Positions 1-6,955 are shown, numbered from the stretch's first letter. The stretch is DNA of 20,630 bases from Bacillota bacterium (GCA_016283945.1 JAEENW010000115.1:1-20630), one strand, 5' to 3'. Notes: generated by a model not told the origin, from the sequence alone. A program made the numbers and translations.

Positions 1-214
1 GAGACTCAAATCCCGCAATCATGCGTAGTGTCGTGGTTTTACCGCATCCTGAAGGGCCCAGAAGGGTAACAAAACTTCCGGGTTCAATATCAAGCACCAC
101 GTCATGTACTGCATAGAAATCCTTTCCGGTCTTCGGGTTCTTGTATATTTTGCTGATGTGATCCAGTCGGACCCCCTTCGGACTCCTCGTCGTACCCGCG
201 TTCTTCTCGCTCAT
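1..214 (-). CDS. ABC transporter ATP-binding subunit (5' part only)
   Basis: The first 71 residues of an ABC importer ATPase; the rest lies beyond the window edge. Reading the minus strand from the ATG at 214-212 gives a short polar N-terminus, then the usual VRLDHISKIYKN strand, then LLGPSGCGKTTTLRMIAG, a perfect Walker A (P-loop) with its lysine. Q-loop, signature and Walker B are off the edge. The start overlaps the permease stop as ATGA (positions 214-211), so translation is probably coupled. With the fused permease and the solute-binding lipoprotein upstream it forms a complete AfuABC/FbpABC-like importer and should supply the ATP hydrolysis at the inner membrane face. The codons (ATT, GTT, AAA, GGA) differ from most of the window and match the permease tail next to it. 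Confidence 0.93.
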   Translation of the reverse strand, partial: MSEKNAGTTRSPKGVRLDHISKIYKNPKTGKDFYAVHDVVLDIEPGSFVTLLGPSGCGKTTTLRMIAGFES

Positions 215-1932
215 ATCTGCTCAGCCCCTTTCATTTTTCGGCTGGTACCGATTCTTCTGGTGATAAAATTCATCAGCAGCACGGATCCGTAGGTAATAAC
301 AATCAGGATGGTCGCAAATGCGCAGGCAATGCCGTACGATCCTTTCTCCGCGAATTCGTTGATCTGCACCGTAATCAGCAGATATCCCGGCGTAACCAGG
401 AGGATAATTGCGGAGATCGCAGTGATGGACCGGACAAAGGCCGTAACCAGTCCGGAAAGGAAGGAATCGATAATCAGGGGCAGTGTAACCGTGCAGAAAA
501 CCCGCAGGCTTCCCGCACCCATATCATAGGCGCTTTCCTCAATGGACTTGTCAATCTGCCGCAGGGCGGAAATGCCGCTGCGCGTGCCGGTGGGCAGCGA
601 GCGCACCACGAACACTATGATCAGTATCGCGGCGGTGCCGTAGATCTCCTTGAGGAAGCCGGTGTGGAAGATACCTCCGGAGAAGCCTCTTATGTATCCT
701 ACGCCGAGTACCGTTCCGGGAACGGCCATGGCCAGCATGGATACCGCTTCGATGAAGCCCTTGGCCTTGAAGTTCCTCTTGACCACGAGGTAGGAGATGA
801 TCATGGAGAGCAGGGCTGTGATGGGCGCCGAGATGAGCGAGAGGACGAAGGAGTCCTTGAACGCCTTGAAGCCCTTGTACCTGGTGAATACCAGCTGATA
901 CCACTTGAAGGTGAAGGGGAAGAAGCTGTAGCCCCAGGTCGGGAAGAGCGAGCCGATGGGCACGCAGATGTACATCAGTATGACGAAGCTCGCCACGAGG
1001 CTGCACAGTATGGTGAGCGGCAGGCGCACGCTCCTGTCCTCGATGAGCATCCTGCCCCTGGAGGCCTTTCCGGTGAGCGTGGCGGCCGTCTTCTTTTCGA
1101 GATAGTATTTCTGGACCGCGAACATCAGAAGCGTGATGCACAGCAGCACGACCGCCATCGCGGCGGCGCCGGGCTTGTCATAGGCTCCGGTTATCTGCAG
1201 GTAGATGGTCGTGGCCAGGGTGTCGTAGGAGCCTCCGATGATCATCGGGTTCGCGAAGTCCGCGATCGACTCGATGAAGGTCACCAGGAAGGCGTTGCCG
1301 AGTCCCGGCAGGATCAGCGGAAGGGTGACGCTCGTGAACACCTTGGAGCGGCTGGCTCCCATGTCTCTCGCGGCTTCCTCCAGCGAGGGATCGATGTTCT
1401 TGAGCAGGCCCTTGAGCATCATGTAGCAGACCGGGAAGAAGGTCAGGGTCTGTACTATGACTATGCCCCAGTAGCCGTAGACGCTGTTGTCGTAGATGTG
1501 CAGCAGGTAGCGCGTTATGATGCCCGCCTTGCCGAAGAGCATTATCATCGACAGGGAGAGCACGAACGGAGGCGACACGACGGGCAGCATGGATACCACC
1601 TTGAAGAGACCGCCGGTGAACCTGCCCATGCGCACGTACACCTCCACGTAGGCGAACAGCAGGCCTATGAGGGTGGAGGCGATGCCGACCACGAAGCCTA
1701 TCTTGAGAGTGTTCCCGATAGCCCTCGTGAACGACGGCATGTTGAATATCCTTTGGAAGATCGAGATCCCGAACTGCCCGTCGCCCACGAAGCTGTCCAC
1801 GAGAAGTATGGCCAGCGGGTAGAGGACGAAGAGGGTCAGGAAGGTGATCAGCAGGACTATGGTCGTGACCATTATGGGGTCGGCCATGAGCTTCTTGCGA
1901 TCAAGATCTGCTCCTTGCTTTGATCGAGCCAT
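211..1932 (-). CDS. Fused ABC transporter permease, AfuB/FbpB type
   Basis: A 573-residue membrane protein made of two homologous permease halves, about 12 hydrophobic segments in all. Each half carries an EAA loop that docks the ATPase: EEAARDMGASRSKVF in the first and EESAYDMGAGSLRVF in the second. Fused double permeases are typical of the iron(III)-type importers (FbpB, SfuB, AfuB); related systems carry sugar phosphates or phosphonates, so the substrate cannot be read from sequence. The start is chosen because GAAAGGAG lies just upstream and the next Met is 16 residues inside. It follows the solute-binding gene by 79 bp containing a terminator-like hairpin, and overlaps the ATPase start by 4 bp. 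Odd: isoleucine codons switch from ATA (16 ATA, 0 ATT upstream of the break) to ATT (9 ATT, 1 ATA) for the last 121 codons, suggesting a mosaic gene. Confidence 0.93.
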   Translation of the reverse strand: MARSKQGADLDRKKLMADPIMVTTIVLLITFLTLFVLYPLAILLVDSFVGDGQFGISIFQRIFNMPSFTRAIGNTLKIGFVVGIASTLIGLLFAYVEVYVRMGRFTGGLFKVVSMLPVVSPPFVLSLSMIMLFGKAGIITRYLLHIYDNSVYGYWGIVIVQTLTFFPVCYMMLKGLLKNIDPSLEEAARDMGASRSKVFTSVTLPLILPGLGNAFLVTFIESIADFANPMIIGGSYDTLATTIYLQITGAYDKPGAAAMAVVLLCITLLMFAVQKYYLEKKTAATLTGKASRGRMLIEDRSVRLPLTILCSLVASFVILMYICVPIGSLFPTWGYSFFPFTFKWYQLVFTRYKGFKAFKDSFVLSLISAPITALLSMIISYLVVKRNFKAKGFIEAVSMLAMAVPGTVLGVGYIRGFSGGIFHTGFLKEIYGTAAILIIVFVVRSLPTGTRSGISALRQIDKSIEESAYDMGAGSLRVFCTVTLPLIIDSFLSGLVTAFVRSITAISAIILLVTPGYLLITVQINEFAEKGSYGIACAFATILIVITYGSVLLMNFITRRIGTSRKMKGAEQI

Positions 1933-1945
1933 AGGGGGCTCCTTT

Positions 1946-1982
1946 CATAAAAACAGGGGCGGACGGCATATGCCGCCGCCCC
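1946..1982 (-). terminator. Intercistronic attenuating terminator
   Basis: Between the solute-binding gene and the permease the minus strand folds as GGGGCGG / CCGCCCC (1976-1982 with 1956-1962), continued by an inner GGC ATAT GCC. It is followed by TGTTTTT. The permease ribosome site begins right after. This placement is common in ABC operons, where partial termination leaves more binding protein than permease. Leakiness is inferred. Confidence 0.65.
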
Positions 1983-2011
1983 AATATACTGATGCGGTAG
2001 TCTTTGAGACG

Positions 2012-3154
2012 CTACTTGACCTGGAACCTGGACTCGTCGCCGGTGTTGGCGCCGGAGTTGGCCAGAGCGGTCATGACCTCTTCAACGTAGGTCTTGATGT
2101 TGGCGGTGGCGTCCTCGAAGTCGTAGTCGATAACGTTGTTCGGGTCGAGGCCGAAGTCATAGGCGGCCTGCGGCTGGGTGGCGTTGTCGAGGACGAGGAA
2201 CTGATAGGAACCGTTCTCCTGAGCGAGGTTCACGCAGTCCGGGGACAGGGCGTACTCGATCCAGAGCTTGGCGGCTTTCGGGTGCTTGGCTCCCTTGAAC
2301 ACGGCGGTGGCGCCGATCTCGCAGGTGGTGCCGCTGGACGGGATGATGAGCGAGATGTTCTTGTAGCCGTTGTCGAGGATCTGGGTGATTCCGTCATGCA
2401 GGAAGCCGATGCCGATGACGCACTCGCCGGTGCCGACGTTCTTGGACGGGCCGGAGCCGGACTTGGTGTAGACTTCGATGTTCTTATCGAGGTCTACGAG
2501 GTACTGGATACCCTCGTCATGGCCGTACTTCTGGATCATGGTGTTGATGACCAGCTTGGCGGTTCCGGCGGTGTTGTAGTTGGAGAGCCAGATGAGTCCC
2601 TGATACTCGGGCTTGAGCAGGTCGGGGAAGTCCTTCGGGGCTTCGAGGCCGAGTCTGCTGAGCTCATCGGTGTTCACCATGAATCCGAGGATTCCGGTGT
2701 AGATTCCGAACCACATGTTGTCCTTGTGCTTGAACGCGTCCTTGGTGATGTGGGAAGCGTGTACGGCGTCGTACGGGTCGAGCCAGCCCTCAGAGGCCAG
2801 CACGTTGTACGGATCGGTGGTGCCGCCGAAGAATACATCGGCGGAGGGGTTGCCCTTCTCCTCCTCGATCTTGGCCTGGACTTCGCCGGTGGACAGTCTC
2901 TGATAGGAGACCTTGATGCCGAAGAGCTCCTCGAAGTGAGCGCAGGCAGCGGAGAGGTACTCCTCCTCGCAGGAGCCGTAAACTACGAGCTCGCCTTCCT
3001 TCTGGGCAGCCTCGATGAGGTCCTCGAGACCTTCAAATCCCGCGGGAGCGACGACCTTGGTCTCTTCTTCTTTCTTCTCTTCCTTCTTTTCTCCGCAGGC
3101 GGCAAGGCTGAAGACCATTGCCAGAGCGAGAAGGATCGCTAAAAGCTTTTTCAT
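2012..3154 (-). CDS. ABC transporter solute-binding lipoprotein, AfuA/FbpA-like
   Basis: A 380-residue exported binding protein. The N-terminus MKKLLAILLALAMVFSLAAC is a lipoprotein signal with lipobox LAAC and Cys20 as the lipidated residue; a charged KKEEKKEEE tether follows. The mature part has the periplasmic-binding-protein pattern of the iron/sugar-phosphate group: ELVVYGSCEEEYLSAA near the start, a VSYQRLSTGEVQAKI stretch, then ADVFFGGTTDPYNVLASEGW, equivalent to the ADVWFGG motif of AfuA-like proteins. The start is fixed by AGGAGG eight bases before ATG. It is the first gene of the operon, with a good promoter at 3229-3257. It should capture the ligand outside the membrane and pass it to the fused permease. 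Ferric iron is the usual annotation, but AfuA homologues that bind hexose phosphates exist, so the ligand is open. Confidence 0.92.
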   Translation of the reverse strand: MKKLLAILLALAMVFSLAACGEKKEEKKEEETKVVAPAGFEGLEDLIEAAQKEGELVVYGSCEEEYLSAACAHFEELFGIKVSYQRLSTGEVQAKIEEEKGNPSADVFFGGTTDPYNVLASEGWLDPYDAVHASHITKDAFKHKDNMWFGIYTGILGFMVNTDELSRLGLEAPKDFPDLLKPEYQGLIWLSNYNTAGTAKLVINTMIQKYGHDEGIQYLVDLDKNIEVYTKSGSGPSKNVGTGECVIGIGFLHDGITQILDNGYKNISLIIPSSGTTCEIGATAVFKGAKHPKAAKLWIEYALSPDCVNLAQENGSYQFLVLDNATQPQAAYDFGLDPNNVIDYDFEDATANIKTYVEEVMTALANSGANTGDESRFQVK

Positions 3155-3183
3155 AATAATTCTCCTCCTAAAATTTCAGGGGC

Positions 3184-3210
3184 GCCTCCGGCCTCGCGGC
3201 CGGTTCAGGC
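3184..3210 (-). other. Leader hairpin of the ABC operon mRNA
   Basis: A GC-rich inverted repeat, GCCT-CCGGCC-tcgc-GGCCGG-ttc-AGGC, lies in the 5' leader between the predicted start of transcription (near 3222) and the ribosome site. There is no U-tract, so it is not a normal terminator. It may stabilise the mRNA or tune expression. No ligand-binding RNA family was recognised. Confidence 0.4.
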
Positions 3211-3228
3211 GTACACCCTCAACTCCAT

Positions 3229-3257
3229 ATTTTACGTGCGTATAGGAAGATAGTCAA
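3229..3257 (-). promoter_or_regulatory. Sigma-A-like promoter of the ABC importer operon
   Basis: On the minus strand -35 TTGACT (3252-3257) and -10 TAAAAT (3229-3234) are separated by exactly 17 bp. Transcription would start near 3222, giving a leader of about 68 bases that includes the hairpin at 3184-3210. Confidence 0.75.
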
Positions 3258-3324
3258 GTATAACGGAATTATATAAGCGATAGGGATAGCGGCGGCGTCC
3301 GGGCGCTGTTGAGCTCCCGGGCGG

Positions 3325-3336
3325 GCGTCCGGACGC
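3325..3336. repeat. 12-bp perfect palindrome in the divergent gap
   Basis: GCGTCCGGACGC reads the same on both strands. It lies in the gap between the ABC operon promoter and traX, in GC-rich sequence (3290-3360) that also holds the hairpin-like GAGCCCacGGGCTgCTC. It could bind a dimeric regulator; with GC this high it could also be chance. Nothing else is evident in 3258-3432. Confidence 0.25.
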
Positions 3337-3432
3337 GCTCTGAGCCCACGGGCTGCTCGACTGGGGAAACTCTGGCCGCTAATACTTCCCGATCCGGCGC
3401 AGAATGGGCTATAAACGTCGCATTGCTCAGGG

Positions 3433-3438
3433 TATAAT
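3433..3438 (+). promoter_or_regulatory. -10 element directly before traX (leaderless start)
   Basis: A perfect TATAAT ends seven bases before the A of the traX ATG, so the expected +1 is the start codon itself. No Shine-Dalgarno sequence lies in between. The -35 region (TATAAA at 3410-3415 for a 17-bp spacer) is poor. Confidence 0.5.
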
Positions 3439-3444
3439 ATTATC

Positions 3445-4284
3445 ATGAGCGCGCTCTATCTCAAGATCATAGCCATGGTGACGATGCTGATCGACCACTG
3501 CGGGGACGTATTCTTCCCGCGGCTGTATTTCATGCGCGTCATAGGGCGGGTCGCGATGCCTCTGTACAGCCTCATGCTGGCTGACTCCTGCAGGCACCTT
3601 AAGGAACAGCCGGACAGGATGAGGCGCTTTCTGGCGTTTCTGGCCGTGTCGGCTCTGATCTCGGAGCCGTTCTACGATGAGTGCTTCTTCGGCGGCTTCC
3701 CGTCGCCAGAGAGTCACAACCAGGTGCTGCAGTTCCTGAGCTTCGCGGCGGCATACGCTATCTGCGCGTGGATAGACAGACGCTTCAGAGGGGAGAGGAG
3801 CGCTGGGGACTCAGCCCCTGCGGGGACTGAGCTTGCGGCTCCGGCACGGGACAGCGGGGATCTCTCCGCTGCGTCTGTCCTGAAGTTCACCGTCTGGGCT
3901 GCCGTGACCGCGCTCAACTGGTACTTCAGGCCGGGCTACGCCGCGGCGGGAATACTGCTTCCGCTCGCGTACCTGCGCTATCTGGACAGGCTCGGGGGCA
4001 TGAGCCGCGGGGAGCGCCTCCGCGTGAACGCGCTGCTCATGCTGGGCTTCATCTACTGCCAGGCGGCCGAGCAGTTCACGGAATATCTCGGCGCCAGGGG
4101 ACTGATATACGCCGCGGCGGCTGCCGTCATACCGAACCTCAACTGGGGCGTATTTCTGGCCGTGCCGTTTCTGGCCGCCTACGACGGCAGCTACGGCAGG
4201 GTATCGAAGCTGTTCAAGAGAGCCTACAGGGCCTTCTATCCGCTGCATCTCGCGGCGATCTATCTGCTGATGAAGGCGCTTTGA
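3445..4284 (+). CDS. TraX-family membrane protein
   Basis: A 279-residue polytopic membrane protein. The N-terminus LKIIAMVTMLIDHCGDVFFP, followed by RVIGRVAMPLYSLMLADS, is the hallmark of the TraX family, named after the F-plasmid pilin N-acetylase; chromosomal copies in Firmicutes are common and of unknown substrate. About seven to eight hydrophobic segments are visible, with a polar insert near residues 115-145. The conserved family start within ten residues of LKIIA supports the ATG at 3445 even though no ribosome site precedes it. A TATAAT spaced so that +1 falls on the ATG suggests a leaderless mRNA. It probably heads a three-gene unit with the next two plus-strand genes. A likely role is acyl transfer to a surface molecule, inferred from family only. 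The last codons and stop are partly duplicated just downstream. Confidence 0.85.
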   Translation: MSALYLKIIAMVTMLIDHCGDVFFPRLYFMRVIGRVAMPLYSLMLADSCRHLKEQPDRMRRFLAFLAVSALISEPFYDECFFGGFPSPESHNQVLQFLSFAAAYAICAWIDRRFRGERSAGDSAPAGTELAAPARDSGDLSAASVLKFTVWAAVTALNWYFRPGYAAAGILLPLAYLRYLDRLGGMSRGERLRVNALLMLGFIYCQAAEQFTEYLGARGLIYAAAAAVIPNLNWGVFLAVPFLAAYDGSYGRVSKLFKRAYRAFYPLHLAAIYLLMKAL

Positions 4285-4337
4285 CGGCCGCGAGCAAGCT
4301 GGCAGTACAACTGATGAAGGCGCTGTGACGGCCCGCG
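4267..4337 (+). repeat. Imperfect direct repeat of the traX 3' end
   Basis: CTGATGAAGGCGCTTTGACG (4267-4286) recurs as CTGATGAAGGCGCTGTGACG (4311-4330), and both copies continue into GGCC(C)GCG. The copies are 44 bp apart and encode the same last residues (LMKAL) and stop codon. It looks like a short tandem duplication that left a spare gene tail in the spacer. Confidence 0.7.
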
Positions 4338-4380
4338 CTGACGAGCGTCACTGAAGAGCTCAAGATAAAAGGGGGATAAC

Positions 4381-5313
4381 ATGGACGGGTCTGTATATCA
4401 GATCATAAAGAGCAGCCTGGACGGGGAAGGAAGGCTTCCCGCCGGCTTCAGCCTGCCGGAGGAGCCCGGGGAGGGCATACGCTGGGCTCCCGGCGCGCAG
4501 GACGGGGTATTCATATATCACATGTTCGATCCCGGCGACGCCGGCTTGAGCGACAGGCAGAGGGAGCTCATGGAGCAGGGCGTAAGCGCCCTCGCGGATC
4601 TCAACTTCCCCGCGGCGGACGCTCTCTTCGGGGAGCTCACCCGCGATAGGCGCGCCGTTTCGCTGGTCGATCCCCTGCAGCGCTGCGTGATCGACAGGCA
4701 GGCGGAGATCGATCCTGACGACATGTTCAACGCCGCCGTGCTTCTGATGACCTGTTCGGAGAATCCCGAGTGCGTCAAGATCGGCCTGGAGCTCATGGAG
4801 CTCTTCACGCAGGTGGATGCCGGGACCGCGGACGTTATAAGGACGCTCGGGGCGTACGACGAGTTTACGCTCTGCGCAATATGGGCTTTTCAGAGGAGCG
4901 GGGACCTGAACAGCGAGATCTTCGAGTTCGCGAAAAAGGTCCGCGGCTGGGGCAGGATACACGCGGTAGAGCGCCTCGAGCCTGAGACTGAGGAGATCAG
5001 GAGCTGGCTGCTCACCGACGGAGCGGACAACGACGTCATGAGCGCGTATTCGGCGCTGGCCTGCTGGGACAAGTCCGGCGCGGAGGAGCTGCTCTTCTCA
5101 GATCCCGCGGGCATAGGCAGGGAGCAGTACGCGGGGCTCTCGCTCATCATGGGCGGCCTTCTGGACGAGGGGCCGGTGCCCGGGATCTCGCAGCTCCCGG
5201 ACAGGGCTGAGATACTGAAGAGATTCCTGGAGCTCTCGGAGCGCTTCGAGCTCAGCGAGGAGGAAGAATGCATCGTCTCCGCCGCTGAGGACAGGCTTAA
5301 GGAGGAGGCGTAG
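4381..5313 (+). CDS. Hypothetical helical protein, unrecognised
   Basis: I do not recognise this 310-residue protein. It has no signal peptide and no membrane segment, and is acidic (many Glu/Asp), so it should be cytoplasmic. From about residue 55 on it is mostly amphipathic helices of 15-20 residues, for example FNAAVLLMTCSENPECVKIG and ECIVSAAEDRLKEEA at the end, which suggests a HEAT-like or other alpha-solenoid scaffold. Start: AAAAGGGGG lies seven bases before the ATG. It ends three bases before the next gene, whose ribosome site (GGAGGAGG, 5301-5308) sits inside its last codons, so the two are translated from one mRNA and may work together. Codon use matches the window (AGG, ATA, CTC), so recent transfer is not indicated. 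Confidence 0.85.
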   Translation: MDGSVYQIIKSSLDGEGRLPAGFSLPEEPGEGIRWAPGAQDGVFIYHMFDPGDAGLSDRQRELMEQGVSALADLNFPAADALFGELTRDRRAVSLVDPLQRCVIDRQAEIDPDDMFNAAVLLMTCSENPECVKIGLELMELFTQVDAGTADVIRTLGAYDEFTLCAIWAFQRSGDLNSEIFEFAKKVRGWGRIHAVERLEPETEEIRSWLLTDGADNDVMSAYSALACWDKSGAEELLFSDPAGIGREQYAGLSLIMGGLLDEGPVPGISQLPDRAEILKRFLELSERFELSEEEECIVSAAEDRLKEEA

Positions 5314-5316
5314 CTT

Positions 5317-5874
5317 ATGAAGAGCACTCTCAGAAAGAGCGATTTCGAGGAGATATACAGGCTGCTCGACACGGTCTCGCCGCTGGACTGCGACTGCGGG
5401 ACTCTGTGCGGCGCGGCCTGCTGCACCAAGGGCGACGACCCCGAGATGGGGATATACCTGCTGCCGGGCGAAGAGAAGCTCTTCGACCGTGACGAGGACT
5501 GGCTCGAGTGGAGCACGGAGAGGGCCGAGGACTATGATTTTCCGGATTCATGGCGCGGCGCCGTGCACTTCATACGCTGCAAGACCCCGCCCGTCTGCCC
5601 CCGCGAGAAGCGGCCCATACAGTGCCGCAGCTTTCCGCTCCTCCCGCACCTGAGCGGGGACGGCGAACTGAGCCTGGTCTACAACGACTTCGAGACCCCT
5701 TACCGCTGCCCGCTCATCGAGGAGGAGATCCCCCTGAACGACGATTTCGTCTCCGTGACTCTCGAGGCATGGAGGCGCCTGATACAGGATCCGCTGATCT
5801 ACGACCTCGTGAGGATGGATTCGAAGGCCCGCGAGGAGGACATAATGGAGCTCGCGGAGAAGCTGGGGCGCTGA
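5317..5874 (+). CDS. YkgJ-like cysteine-cluster protein
   Basis: A 185-residue cytoplasmic protein with a metal-ligand pattern like the YkgJ family (putative zinc or iron chelating). Near the N-terminus CDCGTLCGAACC gives Cys25, Cys27, Cys31, Cys35 and Cys36. Later come HFIRCKTPPVCP, RPIQCRSFPLLP and PYRCPLIEE. The RPIQCRSFPL stretch matches the typical R-P-x-x-C-R-x-(F/Y)-P-(L/F) motif of the family. Members are thought to bind metal through these cysteines; no reaction is established. Its ribosome site lies in the end of the preceding helical-protein gene with a three-base gap, so the pair is an operon, closed by the terminator at 5954-5983. The helical protein may be a partner, which is inference. 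GC-rich sequence (5875-5950) with no further gene follows. Confidence 0.8.
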   Translation: MKSTLRKSDFEEIYRLLDTVSPLDCDCGTLCGAACCTKGDDPEMGIYLLPGEEKLFDRDEDWLEWSTERAEDYDFPDSWRGAVHFIRCKTPPVCPREKRPIQCRSFPLLPHLSGDGELSLVYNDFETPYRCPLIEEEIPLNDDFVSVTLEAWRRLIQDPLIYDLVRMDSKAREEDIMELAEKLGR

Positions 5875-5953
5875 GCACGCCCGCGGCGCGGAATGCGCCG
5901 AGAATGACCGGCGCGCAGGAGAGCTTGAAGGGCGCCGCCGCGCATAGATCATG

Positions 5954-5983
5954 AAAAAACTCCGGGGTATCCCGGAGTTTTTC
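5954..5983. terminator. Bidirectional terminator
   Basis: AAAAAACTCCGGG-gtat-CCCGGAGTTTTT: an eight-base GC stem (5959-5966 with 5971-5978) flanked by A5 and T4. It closes the traX unit on the plus strand and, read from the other side, ends the candidate small RNA on the minus strand with a U6 tail. Confidence 0.9.
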
Positions 5984-6116
5984 GGTGGACCTTTTTGCCT
6001 GCCATGAGCCTGCAGCCGAGGGTCCCGGGTCGGTAAGCCGGGAGCTCTCCCGCTCCTGCGATGGGCAGGCCGTGCTTGAACATCTCGCCTTGGATCTGAA
6101 GTGGAGTACTGTTCAC
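5954..6116 (-). ncRNA. Candidate structured small RNA, about 163 nt
   Basis: No reading frame explains 5984-6116, yet on the minus strand it has a promoter (6123-6151), a predicted start at G6116 and a strong terminator (5954-5983). The RNA would fold as follows. A 5' hairpin pairs 6110-6114 with 6078-6082 (GAACA/TGTTC), supported by GTG/CAC. A branched domain is closed by GCCTGCC-AT pairing (6061-6070 with 5997-6005), with an inner GCAG/CTGC stem (6056-6059 with 6012-6015). Inside it sit a CGGGA-GAGC-TCCCG hairpin (6039-6052) and a CCGA/TCGG hairpin (6016-6033). I could not assign it to 6S, SRP, RNase P, tmRNA or a riboswitch. Being downstream of the sirtuin and convergent with the YkgJ-like gene, it is not a leader of either. 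A trans-acting RNA is the simplest reading. Confidence 0.5.
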
Positions 6117-6122
6117 GCGTTA

Positions 6123-6151
6123 ATACTACTAAAAAGATAGGAATAAGTCAA
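6123..6151 (-). promoter_or_regulatory. Promoter of the candidate small RNA
   Basis: On the minus strand -35 TTGACT (6146-6151) and -10 TAGTAT (6123-6128) are 17 bp apart. The -35 lies in the loop of the terminator at 6131-6170, and the spacer spans most of its descending arm, so promoter and terminator share the same bases. Confidence 0.6.
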
Positions 6152-6170
6152 CGCTAATTCCTATCTTTTT
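6131..6170. terminator. Terminator after the sirtuin gene
   Basis: AAAAAGATAGGAAT (6131-6144) and ATTCCTATCTTTTT (6157-6170) form a perfect 14-bp inverted repeat with a 12-base loop, ending in T5 on either strand. It lies 10 bp beyond the sirtuin stop, so it should end the CDF-sirtuin transcript. The stem is AT-rich, so strength is uncertain. Confidence 0.7.
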
Positions 6171-6180
6171 GATGTGAATC

Positions 6181-6930
6181 CTATCGTTCCAGCACAGCCG
6201 CTCCGAGCACCTCTCCTATGGGCTTCCTGATGACGAGGTCGGCGATGGAATCCGCCTGCGCCTCGCTCATGTTGATGACTATGATGTGCCCGCGCCTGAA
6301 GTAGCGGATCAGTCCAGCGGCGGGGTAGACCGCGAGGGAGGTGCCGCCTATGATCAGCAGATCGGCTTCAGTGATGGCGTAGATCGAGTCCATCATCACG
6401 TCGTCGTCGAGGCTCTCGCCGTAGAGCACGACCTCGGGCTTGATGTCGCTGCCGCAGTCGTCGCAGACGGGGATCCTGCCCCTGCAGTTTTCGGGATCCA
6501 TGATGTAGTCAAGGCTGAACGCCTTGCCGCAGCGGGTGCAGCGGTTGCGCCTGACCGAGCCGTGGAGCTCGAGGACTCTCTTAGAGCCCGCGTCCTGGTG
6601 CAGCCCGTCGATGTTCTGCGTGATGACAGCCTTGAGCTTGCCCCTGCGCTCGAGCTCGGCAAGAGCGAGATGCGCCTTGTTCGGCTTCGCGCCCTCGGCG
6701 ATCAGGTTCTTCTTGTAGTAATCGTAGAAGGTCTCGGTGTTCCTCCAGAAGAAGTCGGAGCTCAGTATCTCCTCGGGGCTGACGCCGTACTCCCGGCGCG
6801 CGTTGTATAGGCCGGTCTCCGAGCGGAAATCGGGGATGCCACTCTCGGTCGAGACTCCCGCCCCGCCGAAGAAGACTATGTTCTCCGCGTTCTCGATGAA
6901 TTCCTTAAGCCTTTTGATCTCGTCTTCCAT
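6181..6930 (-). CDS. Sirtuin, NAD-dependent protein deacylase (CobB type)
   Basis: A 249-residue Sir2-family enzyme, normal length for the bacterial single-domain form. It removes acetyl or other acyl groups from lysines, using NAD and giving nicotinamide and O-acyl-ADP-ribose, in the cytoplasm. Motifs in order: GAGVSTESGIPDFRS (residues 23-37, NAD binding), TQNIDGLHQDAGS (104-116), the catalytic histidine in ELHGSV (His123), a structural zinc knuckle Cys131-x2-Cys134 and Cys156-x2-Cys159, then GTSLAVYPAAGL in the C-terminal Rossmann part. All key residues are present. Start: GAAAGGAG lies about eight bases upstream of the ATG. It follows the CDF exporter by 89 bp with no terminator evident, so the two are probably cotranscribed. 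No macrodomain or lipoate-ligase neighbour is present, so this is not the ADP-ribosylating operon type. Deacetylase versus deacylase preference cannot be told. Confidence 0.93.
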   Translation of the reverse strand: MEDEIKRLKEFIENAENIVFFGGAGVSTESGIPDFRSETGLYNARREYGVSPEEILSSDFFWRNTETFYDYYKKNLIAEGAKPNKAHLALAELERRGKLKAVITQNIDGLHQDAGSKRVLELHGSVRRNRCTRCGKAFSLDYIMDPENCRGRIPVCDDCGSDIKPEVVLYGESLDDDVMMDSIYAITEADLLIIGGTSLAVYPAAGLIRYFRRGHIIVINMSEAQADSIADLVIRKPIGEVLGAAVLER

Positions 6931-6955
6931 TTGCGTTACTCCTTTCGCCGGCGGC

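Noticed and set aside
664..3142. Long plus-strand open frames (664-1923 and 1844-3142) opposite the ABC genes
   Set aside because: They mirror the codon bias of the real minus-strand genes, have low-complexity Glu/Gly/His-rich products, and lack ribosome sites and motifs.
3184..3210. Leader hairpin as a riboswitch
   Set aside because: A single simple hairpin in a leader of about 68 bases; no conserved aptamer core was recognised and no terminator or sequestered ribosome site is paired with it.
5984..6116. Possible 6S RNA: minus-strand GAGATGTTC-AAGC resembles the 5' arm of E. coli 6S RNA
   Set aside because: The 3' arm lacks the matching GGCATCTC segment, and the fold is branched rather than one long rod with a central bubble. 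The resemblance is one short stretch recalled from memory.
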